Shown: positions 36,491 through 49,585, counted from the stretch's first letter. The stretch: DNA of 64,000 bases from Sipunculus nudus (GCA_026874595.1 CM049310.1:17956058-18020057); one strand, 5' to 3'. The notes: generated by a model from the sequence alone, not told the origin. Made by a program: numbers and translations.

Positions 36491-36779
36491 TGTATTTTTT
36501 ATTTCTATGTCAGAAAGAGTCTTCAACAGGGGATTTTGATTTATTCAATAAAATTATGAACTATATTTTTGTATTTCAGTAAAATGAATATCAGTAAATA
36601 TTAAAGTAGTGTTGAATCATTTATATTTTAAAATCTTTTTTTTTCAATTTATTTTAAAAGTATTTCATTATTAGGAAAATGTTAATAAGAAGATGATAAA
36701 TGTTCATTGTAAATATTGCTATCCAGAATATACATATGTACTGTGATTATATAAAGTGTACATACAGGTTATTATTAGG

Positions 36780-37790
36780 GCCCCGTTTGACAAGCGTTGC
36801 CCTATAGTGATCACCGTGTCAGTCCGTCCTTCCGTCCTTCCGTCAATGACACTTTCTTTCGCACGCGATAACTCAACAACAACATACTGCAGCTTTCCCA
36901 AATTCACAGGGATGATTGGTACCTATAAGGGCTCCAGACCTATCGAATAACAGACTTGTCGGATTACAAATATGGCCGCCAGAGCCCAATCGCTGATTTT
37001 CTTTCTCACGCAAAATCTCAACTACAACCTACTGCAGCTTTACCATATTTACAGGGATGATTGGTACCTATGACGACTCCAGACCTATCGAATTACAGAC
37101 TTGTCCGAATTCAAATATGGCCACCACAGCCCAATCGCTGATTTTCTTTCGCACATGATAACTCAAGAACAACATACTGCAGCTTTCCCATATTTACAGG
37201 GATGATTGGTACCTATGACGGCTCCAGACCTATCGAATTACGCACTTGTCAGAATTCAAATATGGCCACTGCTGCCCAATCGCTCATTTTCTTTCGAACG
37301 CGATAACTCAACAACAACCTACTGCAGCTTTCCCAAGTTCACAGGGATGATTGGTACCTATGAGGGCCCCAGGCCTATCGAATTACAGACTTGTCGGAAT
37401 TCAAATATGGCCGCAAAAGCCCAATCGCGATTTTCTTTGGCACGCGGTAACTCAACAACATCATACTACAGCTTTGCAAAATTTCCAGGGATGGTTGGTA
37501 CCTATGAGGGCTCCAGACCTATTGAATTACAGACCTGTCAGAATTCAAATATGGCCGATTTTCTTTCACGCGTGATAATTCAACAACCTACTGCAGCTTT
37601 CCCAAATTCACAGGGAAGATTGGTACCTGTAAGGGCTCCAGAACTTTTTAAATACAGACCTGTTGGAATTTTAATATGGCCGCCACTGCCCAATTGTTGA
37701 TTTTCTTACGTTCGTGATGACTAAAGAACAACATACCGCAGCTTTCCCAAATTTACAGGGATCATTGGTCCCTATGATTGTGTAATGTTT
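36780..37790 (+). repeat. Family D: CCGTCC head and seven ~143-bp tandem units
   Basis: The head GGGCCCCGTTTGACAAGCG, then CAGTCCGTCCTTCCGTCC, precedes units starting near 36853, 37001, 37143, 37288, 37431, 37558 and 37700. Each has GCGATAACTCAACAAC, CTGCAGCTTTCCCAAATT, CAGGGATGATTGGTACCTAT, CTCCAGACCTATCGAATTAC and CAAATATGGCCGCC in that order. A 164-codon frame through the array is a by-product of the repeat. Confidence 0.85.
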
Positions 37791-37809
37791 CAGTAAGTAT
37801 TTGCTTTCA

Positions 37810-37880
37810 TGAGCCTGATGGCGTAATGGTAATGGAGACGTTGTGGATTTACCTCCTATTCAGACCAATTCAAAGTCTTA
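37810..37880 (+). repeat. Possible tRNA-like SINE head
   Basis: GATGGCGTAATGGTAATGG resembles an A-box, with a weak B-box-like GACCAATTCAAAGTC. Uncertain. Confidence 0.25.
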
Positions 37881-37997
37881 TCCAAACTGTGCACCCTCTC
37901 CATTAAGGGGTCAATACGTACGGGTGATGGGCGCAGGCAAATATATAACGAAAATCCTGACAGCTCTTTTTTAGACCGCTTGATTGTATGCTTAATC

Positions 37998-38475
37998 GGG
38001 GGGGGGGGGGGGGTTAAAGAAGCGTCAAGAATGAACAGCCCTGAAAGACCAGGAAGGCAAAGTAGAAGTCCGATGTCATCAGTGATATCTGACAATAAGC
38101 CCAACCTTGACCCCCCGGGGGGGGGGGGGGTTAGAGAAGCGTCAAGAATGAACAGCCCTGAAAGACAAGGAAGTCAAAGTAGAAGTCCGATGTCATCAGT
38201 GATATCTGACAATAAGCCCAACCTTGACCCCCCGGGGGGGGGGGGGGGGGGTTAGAGAAGCGTCAAGAATGAACAGCCCTGAAAGACAAGGAAGTCAAAG
38301 TAGAAGTCCGATGTCATCAGTGATATCTGACAATAAGCCCAACCTTGACCCCCCGGGGGGGGGGGGGGGGGTTAGAGAAGCGTCAAGAATGAACAGCCCT
38401 GAAAGACCAGGAAGGCAAAGTAGAAGTCCGATGTCATCAGTGATATCTGACAATAAGCCCAACCTTGACCCCTTT
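37998..38475 (+). repeat. Minisatellite of four ~120-bp units joined by G14-G18 tracts
   Basis: Units start at about 38014, 38131, 38252 and 38372. Each contains AGAAGCGTCAAGAATGAACA, GTCAAAGTAGAAGTCCGATG and ends CCTTGACCCCCC followed by a G tract. Copies are almost identical, with CAGGAAGG/AAGGAAGT variants in an outer-inner-inner-outer order. Confidence 0.9.
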
Positions 38476-38539
38476 GTCCCGGAACTTTAACATCAGTAGC
38501 AGTGAGGATACATTTAAAAACATGGTAATTCTTTTCCTT

Positions 38540-39953
38540 TTTTTATCTCAGCTGACTGTAAGTCATCTGGGCTATAGCGGTCACTCTTTGTCAGTCGTCC
38601 GTCCGGCCATCTGTCCGTTAACAGGGCAAAATTTGTAACCGCTGGACCTGGAATCTTCTAACTTTACATCTAAAGAGGTCTATGAAAAAACTCCTTGGAA
38701 ACCTGAAATTAGGTCTCTGTTACTCATATTCTTCAAGCTATGGGGCTCCGAAGACTTCCCCCCCCCCCCCCCAGAATAATGAAAAATTTGATACAAAAGC
38801 TCAAGTATCTGAAAAACTAATGCATTGATCACCATGATTCTTTGCATGGATTTTGATCATGGAGCGTTTCATCAGATTCTGCAGACTGGTGGCCCCACCT
38901 GTATTTTTTTCGATTTTTTAGGATTTTTGATACCTTAAAAGATGAGGGAAACTGTTAATAGGGCACAAATCATAATAACAGGACCTGGAATCTTGTATCT
39001 TAACATGCAGGGAGGCCCATGTAAAAGTCTGCATGGAAACCTGAAATTTGGTCTCTGTTAACTATATCCTCCGAGCTATGGGGCTCAGAAGTACCCCCGA
39101 GAATAACTAAAGATTTCATACAGAAGCTCCAGTATCTGTACAACTAATGCGTTGATCACCCTGAATCTTTGCATGCGTATTCATCATGCAGTGTTTCATC
39201 AATTCTTGCAGACTGGTGGAGCCACCTCGATTTTTTTAGACCTTCAAGGATGTAGTTGTCTGTAAACAGGGAACAAATTGTAACCATTTGACCTGGAATC
39301 TTTTAACCTGACATCCATGGAGGTCCATTAAATATCTCCCTGGAAACCTTTAATTAGGTCTCTGTTACCCATATTCTCCGAGCTGTGGGGCTCAGAAATA
39401 CCCCCAGAATAAATGAAAAATTGATACCAAAGTATTGCTCAAATCATAACCATTGGACCTGGGATCTTCTAACTTGAAATCAAGGGAGGTCCATGAAAAG
39501 TCTCCTTGGAAATGTGAAACTAGGTCTCTGTTACCCATATTCTCTGAGCTATGGGGCTCATGAGCACCCCTCAGAATAATTGAAAATTTGATACCAAAGT
39601 ATTGCACAAATCATAACCTTTGGACCCAGAATCTTCTAACTTGACATCCAAAGAGTTCCACAAAAGTTCTCCCCAGAAATCTGAAATTGGGTCTCTGTGA
39701 CATATATTCTCAGAGTTTTGGGGTATGTTTGAGCACCCCAGAAATAATGCAAAATACACACAAATTGCCAGATTCCTCAGGAAAGGCTGCTTGGATTGTC
39801 ATCAAATTTGTTGTGCTTATGGGTCTTGTTGAACTTGCTAATATGCATGAACGATGATGACATCTACGTTATCTTAACAAGTAGCCTGTGAAAGGACATA
39901 TTGTCAGCATGTCAGTCGGCTGAGCGTCATGACACATGGGTCACTTGTTTCTT
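38540..39953 (+). repeat. Family B repeat, near-complete copy
   Basis: The head CTCAGCTGACTGTAAGTCAT and GTCGTCCGTCC are followed by about four to five ~280-bp units with GGACCTGGAATCTTCTAAC, CCTTGGAAACCTGAAATTAGG, TATTCT(C/T)CGAGCTATGGGG and GCAGACTGGTGG. The tail at 39918-39950 has GGCTGAGCGTCATGACACAT then GGGTCACTTGTT. A C14 tract is at 38759. Confidence 0.8.
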
Positions 39954-41929
39954 TTTCTATTTTCCAGCTGCTATATTTATGCTAAATTTTCAGTACGGCT
40001 GATCTTCGAAAACTGACTTTTAGCCAGAGAGATTGTCCTCTACCAGATAATGATTTTTCTCGAGATCGCCTGGTAACTGCAGAGTTTTATTTATAATTGA
40101 TATAATTGGAATTGGAAAACTATTTATTTGCTTATTTGTGTATCCTATTGCTGCAAGTACCAGGAGAAAAATAGGAAAGCAATATTGTGGTGCACATCAT
40201 TTATTTGAAATTTATTTTTGTCACATAATGCATCCGGTGAATTTCTTTTGTAAAACAACAATGTATCACCTGTATATAAATTATCTGATCTGCGCATCTT
40301 CCAGTGAAAATTATTCAAATGAAACAAACAGTAAAAAAGAGCAACCTTCTTGGAATACAAAAAATAAATGATGAAACAGTTTGTATGATGTTGTCCAAGG
40401 TGTAAACTTTTAGTACCCAACCAGGGATATTTATGACTATATATATATAGTTTGCCATGTTGCAGGGTAGTTCTTTGTGCGTAAGGTTAATTAATACATA
40501 TTATTCCCTAACAAACCGAAGTATCATCCTGTCACACGGAATAACTACTGGTGGTTATACAGAAGATACGGATAAGGTTTTAGCGGTAATGCATAATGTA
40601 TATGACAAACTACATGAATTAGCAATCAAGTAAACAATCAAAGCGAGCTTGCATCAAAAATTTTTGTTATATCTGTGTGTTTGTGTGTGTAATAATGAGC
40701 AAAATACAAAATCATTGCAGGACGGGCCTTTTATCTTGGGATAACCGAGCCAAGCGAGGACATCATACACGGGAGAATAAAACTAAGAGCCTATATGCAC
40801 TGTGTGCGGAATTCATGTTGATAGATTTTATATGTACCGTGGAGCTAGCATTATTTCCTATCTTTCGTATCCAGTATACCATGCGGAACCGGCAGAAATC
40901 GCTTCAGGAAACGTTTCATTTTTCTGGATACGCATTCCTGTTTGTGAATATGTGCATATAGCATATCTGTTTATTGATGCAGTTAATATAATTCTGTCCG
41001 CATCAATCATGCCGATTCCGCATACCGTTCGTGTGACATCTTGGCTTTCGATCATTTTTTTTTCTTTTGAGAATAGTCATCAGTATAAAAACAAAAATAT
41101 ACATGCTATTGTTTCTCCAAAACGTTTGCACAATTTTAACATTTAAGAAACATATGCGGTTTGATTGACTCATAGATAATGAATAATTATGAAATACATT
41201 GGCACAATCCTATTTCAGCAGGAAATACCAATAACAGAGATCTTAAATACAGCTGAAATACGTTTCTTTCTTCAGGCGGATTAAAATCCAATTATCTTGA
41301 CTGATATGATTTTGCATTTGCTTCATCCAATCAGTTCTCCGTTACGATAGTAACTTTAATCAGGTACACGACCAATCATGTACACATAAAATAATTACCA
41401 GAATCATACTGTGCACAAGGCTTTCGATTACGCAATGCCTACGACGTTCACATAATACACGAACGTTCATTTCCCATGGTATTTCTGAAATTACAATGTA
41501 TGATAGTTAATGCTGAATCTCATTGCAAAATGTTTCGGCCCCAGTGCGACACAGAGACAACACACATCGGCTGTAGCTCAACGTTTTACATGAACCTTTA
41601 GAATCTAATCCACCACTTGTACACCTATTCCCCTATTCTACATACATTATTCCTACTGGTAAAAATGCTAGATTAACTGTTGGACGGAATACCTGTAAGT
41701 CCCCCACCATTCTTGAGAACATGACATTCATTTTGATATTGGGGCACGTGATTATAGGTCACGTGAAGTGTTATTTGCCGGGAATGCGCTAGATTATCTT
41801 TGGAGGAATGGTGGTTGGTAGCTAGGGTACCGACTATTTATATTTCTACGCTTAGCCATTCATCGTCACTTTTGTAAAAAAAAGTCGTGCCAACAACACA
41901 TATTAGAGTCATTTATGTTCTTGTTGCAC

Positions 41930-42480
41930 ACTTTCAGTCATTTTCGTCACTATTCGACTTCTGCTTTTTATTTTTCGTGACTTGCAGATTGCGATTGGCT
42001 ACTTTGTCTTTTGAGTCCGCGCCATCCACTCTCTTTTAAACCAATGCCAATCACTTTCTTCATGCCATTAAATGGGTGCCATTCGTTTTTGTGTCATTCA
42101 GATGCGTGCAAATCACTTTCGTGTCCTGCGTACCTTTGCTATTCACTATGGTTATGTTGAGATGGGTGTTTCATGTCATTAAGATTTGCACCTTTCACTT
42201 TTGACCCCTTTACCATGTACTTTAATGTCGTTTAGATTCATGGTGTTCTCTTTTGTGTCATTTAGATCCAACCCAGTCGTCACTTGTTTTTTAAAACAAG
42301 ACACTGCTCTCGCGATTTTCATTTCCTTCTCATGCAATATTGTTTCATTTTTTACTCTCATTATTTCATCAACTCCCGTGTCATCGACTTTTTGTCATGA
42401 GTTTCTGTGCCATATCATCATTTCATTCACAAACATATCTGTTGAATTCTGTCCCGTATTTTTATGTCATTAATTTAGCA
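41930..42480 (+). repeat. Degenerate short-period repeat
   Basis: Loose 25-35-bp periodicity of TTT(C/T)(G/A)TGTCATTTAGAT and CA(A/C)TCACTTT elements. Old minisatellite; no coding frame. Confidence 0.45.
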
Positions 42481-43365
42481 AATCCTCTCAGGAAGGTTTC
42501 GTTCACCCTGGCATAGATACGAATAGCCATTTATCAACATAGAAATGCCTTGAATATATATATATACATTTCAATACCCGTTAAATGTCCATCTGCAAGG
42601 GCAATGAAATATCTTGACACAGCTTATTTAAAGTTTTATCAAAATTTTCAACACGGCTTTTACCCTCGCATGACCAGCACCGATGGTCAATCCACATAAT
42701 AATAAGATAGTCATTCCTCCAATTCCATATCTGGACAACGGAAGGATCTTTTACCAGACACCCAGAGCACAAATGTTTCATAAAGCGCAAGGCGTACTGT
42801 CTTTGATACTAAATAAAATCTAAATTTGACATATTTTCATGTTTCTACATGATAACAGGAGGTCATTATCGAAAACATTTCCGCAACTCTCCTGAGCTTT
42901 TTCAATCGTAAGTTTTTGTTTGACTGAAAATCTGACATGTGAAGTACATAAGCATAAAAAAGCATTTTCAAGCAAGCGACTAATTCTACAGTTTGAAACA
43001 ATAAACCAATGAATATTTGAAACGACACTGTGTTCTGCTGATTGGACATTCAACATTTTTTAATCAATCTTTCACCTTTCAATATAGATGTATTACTTTT
43101 TCTCGTTTAATGTTTATCATATTATTTTATATTCCATTCAGTCTGTGTTAATTCCGTGTCGGGCTACGCATATGATGTCACGTGGTCTGTAAAATGATCA
43201 CGTACCTCATAGTTGCATAAATGTATTTTTTAATATAATATAAGCGGCCCAGATGACATTATACACCTCAGAGCGACCTAGGACTTTTTATCAGTGTCGC
43301 GTGGTATGGTATATGCAACAAATGATCAATAGATATTCGGGAGCCAAATGTTAAACATCAGACTC

Positions 43366-43371
43366 TTTATT
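43366..43371 (-). terminator. Candidate poly(A) signal of the LRR GPCR gene
   Basis: AATAAA on the minus strand about 300 nt beyond the receptor stop codon. This is a plausible 3' end; transcript data would decide. Confidence 0.35.
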
Positions 43372-43667
43372 TAAATACATGTCATTTGTTCCTCCCGATA
43401 TCATGTGTGTTATGTCACAGTAACATGCGCTGTCCTAGGCAAGTGCGAGCTATGTCACAACTATAGGGTACACATTTTAATTTGTACGTTCTTGGTAGAC
43501 TATATATTTGTGCTTGACACCTGAATGTTTCAATTTAAGCACACGATTAAGCATTTCAGCACCATCGCCATTTGTTGTGATAGCTGCCTCGTTCTGCAGC
43601 CTTTGAAAGTTACAATCCGCTATCTGCTATCACTTTTTGCTCTAGCTAACAGGTTTATCCTGCTGCG

Positions 43668-43900
43668 TCATGCATTATGATAGGAGTCATAAACATACGA
43701 CACTTCCGGTGCAGATTCGGTGTTATACTTTCTCCTTCCGAAATGCTTTCGTTGCTTTGATTTCTTTCCCTTTGTACCGTTCAGCCGTGCGTCATCATGC
43801 GCATGCGTACTGACGACTTTATACCTTATTTCCGTCATGTCGAACGATTTCTCTCTCACGCGAAAAGAAGTTGATGTGTGGGTATGAGAAGCTCTGTCAT
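43668..43900 (-). CDS. LRR GPCR exon: cytoplasmic tail and stop
   Basis: The acceptor TTTCAG (plus-strand CTGAAA from 43901) is phase-compatible with the TM7 exon, and the frame runs 76 codons to TGA at 43668-43670. The tail is rich in Ser/Thr/His then Lys/Arg (KGKKSKQRKHFGRRK) and ends in a Tyr-containing segment (VSYVYDSYHNA). Assignment rests on the splice phase, the open frame and the absence of an alternative. Tails of this family diverge, so homology cannot confirm it by eye. Confidence 0.7.
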
Positions 43901-46900
43901 CTGAAATTAAAAACTTGAACTAGTAAAACAAGGACTTAATCATTTGTAAATTAGTATTATGCAGCAAGAAAAAACCCTAAGATTAATCATTTAAAGATAA
44001 ATGACATCCTGCGTAATTTTACTGATGTGTTCCGGTTTAAGTTAATTTCATCCTTTTCGCGTGATAGTATGGCATTCTAGATGAAGCCCTCATTTTGGCA
44101 AAATCCTTATGCTGCTTAACTGAATCTCTATATAAGATGGTTTACTCAACTTAAAATCGTGTGTTTTAAGTGCACCAATATTGTATGCGTGTGTTAAAGC
44201 CAAACGCTTCGTTATACAATTTAAATGGTCTTTCTCTGCTTCCGGCCGTGATTTACAGGTAAAACAACTTGATTCATTTTCTAAAAAAACTTTCAATACG
44301 TTGAACCTTTTGTAATTACCAAGCTAGTTTCCAAAATATTTCGGAATTAATCATTATTTATACATCAAAGATTTTATGTTGTTAGTGTCGATGTTGCTTT
44401 CTTTCATATCTGAACGAATGTACATGTACATGTATGTTAATAAAACGGACATAATATAAATCAAGTGTAGAGCAACATGCTTAAAGGACAAGACGAAGTC
44501 TATCTTTAACTCAATTTAACTTTTCGTCTAAAAGTAGAGAAGAAAAATGCCCTTTCTTCAAAGCATTCTGAGTCCATTTCGAAAGAGGAAAGATCAGCAA
44601 ATAGGTAAGCAGTCTTGGTCGTAGTAGTTATAAAATTTGTTTATAGTGTATAATTGTGTTTTAGTACCCAGTGCATTCTTATATTTAGGCATTGAAAATG
44701 AATTCTGGGCAAATAAAATAATTTCAAATTGAAACAAATACCCTATGTAACTGAAGCATCCCCTTTTTCACATAAATACAATAATTGTCCCCCCCCCCCC
44801 CCCTGTCTATTAAATAAATTAATAGTTAATATCCTGACACATATGCAAACACGTTGAGCTTACCGACAATGCTTGTCTTCGTTTCTCCAGTGAGTTGTCC
44901 TATGAAGGAAGTTCTAAATTTTCTGACTCTCCGCCGGGCTGTACCCAAAAACGAGCTGGTCGACATGGTATACAAGATGGGGTTAATGGCGGAGTTCAGT
45001 GGTAAAATAAACACAGCGACCCAGGCGTAAACCTGAAATGTAAACAGACTTAAAATTAGTACAGGATAATCATACCCAAGTTTGTATTATTGACGAATAC
45101 CAATGGGGCCACTTTATGTGCTTGTAATTATACATACTTTTTTCAGTAGACATAAATAATTACAGAGGGTTGAAAATTGTTGTTGGATTACCAGAATTTG
45201 CCGGCAAAGCTCCTGGAGGGCCTCTAAGACCTGCGTTGCAAACGTTGCAGTATCATTTAAAAAAAAAATGGTCAAACGAATACCAAATTTGGTACAAGGC
45301 CGTTATACTAAATACAGTATTAAAATATTTATACAAATACTTAATAAAGCAGAATTTTGAAATGATAAAATGGAGCCCAGCAAAATTCTCGGAGGGCTTG
45401 TAAATGTTCCGACCTACCGACCAAATACGGACTTTTTCCAATTTAGGCCCTGCTGTATGTCGAAGCAAATAATATCTTCCCAAAAGACATTCTTTTATTA
45501 TCTACGACCTGTGTGTCGTTAGATGTATGTTATATATCAGCTGTATCTGCCAGAAGGGGCTGATAGCATGATACCTGATCAATAAATTTGGCCTTTTGCA
45601 AAAGAGGAGAAGTGTATCATGCCACCGTTTCACTTATATAAATGGGGAGGTACTTTGAAAGCTTAGCTTTCTAGTAAAATGCCTGTCGCAGCCTCACGGG
45701 GATTTCGGATGGCACGTGGGGAATAGAGCAGGCGAGAAGAACCAGTGGCATACCAATGTGGCCAACAGAGTTGATACCTTAGATACGTAATCTATCAGAG
45801 ATTGACCGAACTGGAACAGTCCCGCAGAGAGCCTTGAAGACATCTCTACATGTACACCTGCTAAGGTCAATTATATCAACTGAAGCCAATAACCATTACA
45901 CAAAATTATCAGGCATATGTTTTCGCTTGGTTTAACATGTTGGTCTTATTTTTCTTTTAAATACGTATAAAACGTAACCTAGCCTTTATCATTTTGAACG
46001 AAGATGTTCACAGAGCCCACAGTACATTGCCCAGAAAGCACCCCTCGTGTCAGACACGTTAGGTCCAAAAATGTCCCCCTCGCGGGGGGCGGATGCAGGA
46101 TATTGGAAAGGGAGGGGGCAAACCAAGAAAATGAAAAAACTATAAAAAGTCGTCATGTCCGGAAAAGGTGAAGGCCCGGGACTAAAATAAATTCGTTTGA
46201 AACCCTCCAAAAAGTTGCCGTGGGCCGCGAGAGGGTTATTCCACACCCCCTGAACCCCCACTGGATCCCCTACTCCCTTGTGTAAGTAAGTCGTTAGGAA
46301 GAATTTCTTAAAATGTTTTATATTGTTACGGAAGCTTATAATAACATATCACATTATCGTGACGAGCATACATTTTGTAACGGAGATAAAAAGAATTTAG
46401 GTTCCGCAACACCAGGCTGCGTGAAATGTCTAGGAGAATGAATAAAGAAGTCAGTGTTTTTTTGTTAACAAATAATTATAATTTATTCTTAGAACAATCC
46501 TAACATTACAATACACTAAATCAATACAAGTACACAGTTAAACAATAATAAAATGTACTTCACCAGGGTGTCCGAATCCAAGGCTTTCATATCTGGATAT
46601 CACTACTGTCACAACTAAACAAGAGTCCTTTAACACAAATAATCCACCTAAACAGTTCAAATAAATCTTCTCGGAGAATGCTCCGATTTAAACTCGAAAA
46701 CAATCTGTTGTACTCCAAAATTGAAGTTCTGGTAATAATCCCTAATGCAAACTGAAGACAATCCGTATTAAGTTGGTAAAGTCCGTAGAACATCTGTAAG
46801 TTCTGCAATTATCGGAAAGGTCCCAAAAATTGACGAGAGGCACACTCTTCCGTGTCCGCTGGTAAATTTCTCTCTGCCGGCTCTAAACACGGCCCCTATT

Positions 46901-49517
46901 TATAGCTTTTTTACCTGAAGCCAAGAAACTTCCATTTTCATGAACATTCCAAAGAACACAACAATACACGCGCGCCCAAAGCGCATGAACAGATCCGAAA
47001 ATTCTAGACTACACCGAGTGTTATGTGTCTACAATCCAGGATTCAACCGGTACAGTTCCCATAGCAACGCCCTGGGCTTGAGCCTAACACGAATCAGAAC
47101 GCCAGGCGCATAATAAACAGATGCATGTTACAATTTATACGTATAAATATATACACGTTTATGTTATTCATTGAGAAGAGTCGCGCCTGCTTTAAGATTC
47201 CATGAAAACTTCCTTTACTTCCAGGTATTTTATGTTCCCTTTCGTTCGTTACTTGGTTTGTTTGCTATCAGCATCTGTACGGAAAAATGTATACACGGAT
47301 TTATATGGATTTAGTGAAATGTTAATGTAAGAACCATAGTTTTTGTTATAAAAAAGTGGTCCTTTGTAGAGCACAGGAAATATTGATTAGAATCCTTGCG
47401 GAGGTATTAATGTAAAGGTTCAGCCTACCACAGACTTTACCATTTATACTTTACTCATGAAGATAACCTAAATCGTGGCGGCAACATAGGGATTAAACAA
47501 CGTAAAGAAATAGAACTTGATTACCTGTTGCGGTAGCTGTGCACCGCTAAGTGAGGCGATACCCAGAAGGATAATGGGAACCCAGCAGCAGAAATCTGTC
47601 ATGACTATGAAAGTCATCTTCTTGGCTATCACCCTCTCATTGTTGGACTGCTGGGAGCGGACTGCTGCCCGCGTGCGTAGGGTCACCACAAACATCCAAA
47701 CGTACGCGCAGAATATGAGTACGAACGACAGCAAGTTCATGGCCAAGAAAACGAAGACGGAATATTCCCAACCGTTCGGTTTATCAGATGTTATATGGAA
47801 AGGGAGGCACACGCCAGATCGGCCGTAGAAGTTCTTGAAGTACGGTGTGTTAATTAGAGGCACTGCGCTAATTAGGATAACAATTAGCCACAGCGTAGCT
47901 ACACATATCCGGGCTCTTTTGATCGTCAGTCTCTGAATCCGGAATGGGAAGATTATGCAAATGAGCCGATCAGCAGTGATCAAGGTCAAGGTGAACACGG
48001 AGAGCTCGCTGGAGAATGTTGATAAGAAACCAGCAAACTGACAAAGTTGGCTTTCTCGCCAATATTTGGAATACATTATATACACACCGCGGTAGTGTTG
48101 GTCCACAGACGCTATCAACATCAGGTAAACCCCCATTAACATGTCACCGAAAGCCAGGTTTGTAATTAAGAACGAATGAACCTGTCAAATAAAAACATGA
48201 CAGTGAATAAAAAATATCACCACTTTTAGTAATATTTAAATGCGGGTAACAAATATAATATCTTTATTTTACCTTTACTAATTATAAAGGCGATATTTAT
48301 CAAATAACAGAAAAAAATGTTGTAAGTTTAACATGTTTAACTTTTGCAAGAACTGTCCATAAAACAATGACACGATCATCAATATTTTGAACATACCGGT
48401 AAAAATCAAGTACAGCCTTATATGTGAAAAAATATATAGAACATATACACGTGAAAGCACCACAGAGATTTTATTATTTCCTCATACAGGGCACTAGGTT
48501 CTTTCATTTTTATTGAAATTGAAGGTTTGAAAGTCAATACATTTACCCTCCAAAAATACAGATTTATAAATTTCCATACTCATCAGTGAAAAAGATATAT
48601 CTGGTAATAAGACAAGAGCTCTCACACTTTTACGTGTATTAAAACATTCTAATATTACTTTAACAAGTACGCACACTGCAAGGGCAAGCCTTTACAATAC
48701 CTTTGAATCTCGCTTGTCTCTTATACGCCATATAATTACGACAGCGTTACCAGCACAGGCTATTATACCAAGGACCCATATGCTGCCGCGAAGCATGATG
48801 TTGGACATGAGGTCCTCACAGGACGAAAACTCATCTGGCTCCGGCCAACACTTGCCGCTAGGGTGCGCCACACAGCAGAACTGGAACTCATCTGTGTGTC
48901 TGAACACATACGAACAAATAAACTAGAATATTTTCCTGCTTTCGATGAAAAAGTTTTCATAACATGAATCATATTACCTTGATTACTAATTCCTGGATGA
49001 CACCGCTGAAAAGTTAATTTCCCGATTAAAAACTAGGGTATCCAACACCATGCAACAAACAGCAAACATCACTGATTTACTTTAACCGCATTTTAAAAAA
49101 GCCATGGATTGGAAAATAAAGAAAAACTCATCTCTATCGTTAAATTTAAAAAAGAACATAAAATGAACTTAGTATATGTAAATTAATCCACTTTAGCGAG
49201 AGGTAAATCAAGGTACTTTCAAAACTTACAATTCTCTAAGTTGTACAAGTCCGTTGAACACATTGTTTCCCAAGCCAGTTAGGCGATTCTGACGCAGATC
49301 CCTGAAAAAAAAAGAATAAGCGATTTTTTTTTTAATTTTCATTATTTGGAAGACCGTGTTTATCAATCAAATATAGACAATATAAGCGATCAAGTGCGAA
49401 TATATCAGTACAGAAGTATTAATTCTATGTAACTTAAATTCTTTATAAACATATACAAGAGTGATGATGAATCCACACTATATGTAAAGAGGTGAGAGTC
49501 TTTAATAATATGTAGGA

Positions 49518-49585
<68 letters not shown>

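Larger units (their letters stand above)
34891..43667. other. Intergenic region between the two convergent genes
   Basis: Holds a TA microsatellite, a family D tandem array, a tRNA-like fragment, a G-tract minisatellite and a large family B element. 34891-36440 and 39954-41930 contain no gene I can support. Open frames at 35706-36068 and 40677-41146 lack recognisable domains. Confidence 0.75.
45033..47524 (-). other. LRR GPCR intron between TM2-6 and TM7 exons
   Basis: 45040-46080 is unique-looking with no supported gene; the rest is the MITE-like and LTR-like elements and about 390 bp of plain sequence up to 47524. Confidence 0.7.

Noticed and set aside
37206-37700. 164-codon plus-strand open frame
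   Set aside because: It runs through the ~143-bp tandem units of family D and repeats the same peptide; it is a by-product of the array.
36853-38475. CRISPR-like array
   Set aside because: Repeats are contiguous tandem units over 100 bp in an animal genome; there are no unique spacers and no cas genes.
37980-38490. Two Gly-rich repeated open frames
   Set aside because: They follow the minisatellite units and change phase at each G tract; no stable coding frame.
40677-41146. Two overlapping plus-strand open frames in the intergenic region
   Set aside because: Neither has a recognised domain, and no splice or poly(A) context supports a gene.
46005-46261. 90-codon minus-strand frame ending at the LTR-like element
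   Set aside because: Lies in the GC-rich MITE-like element and its flank; repetitive, not a gene.
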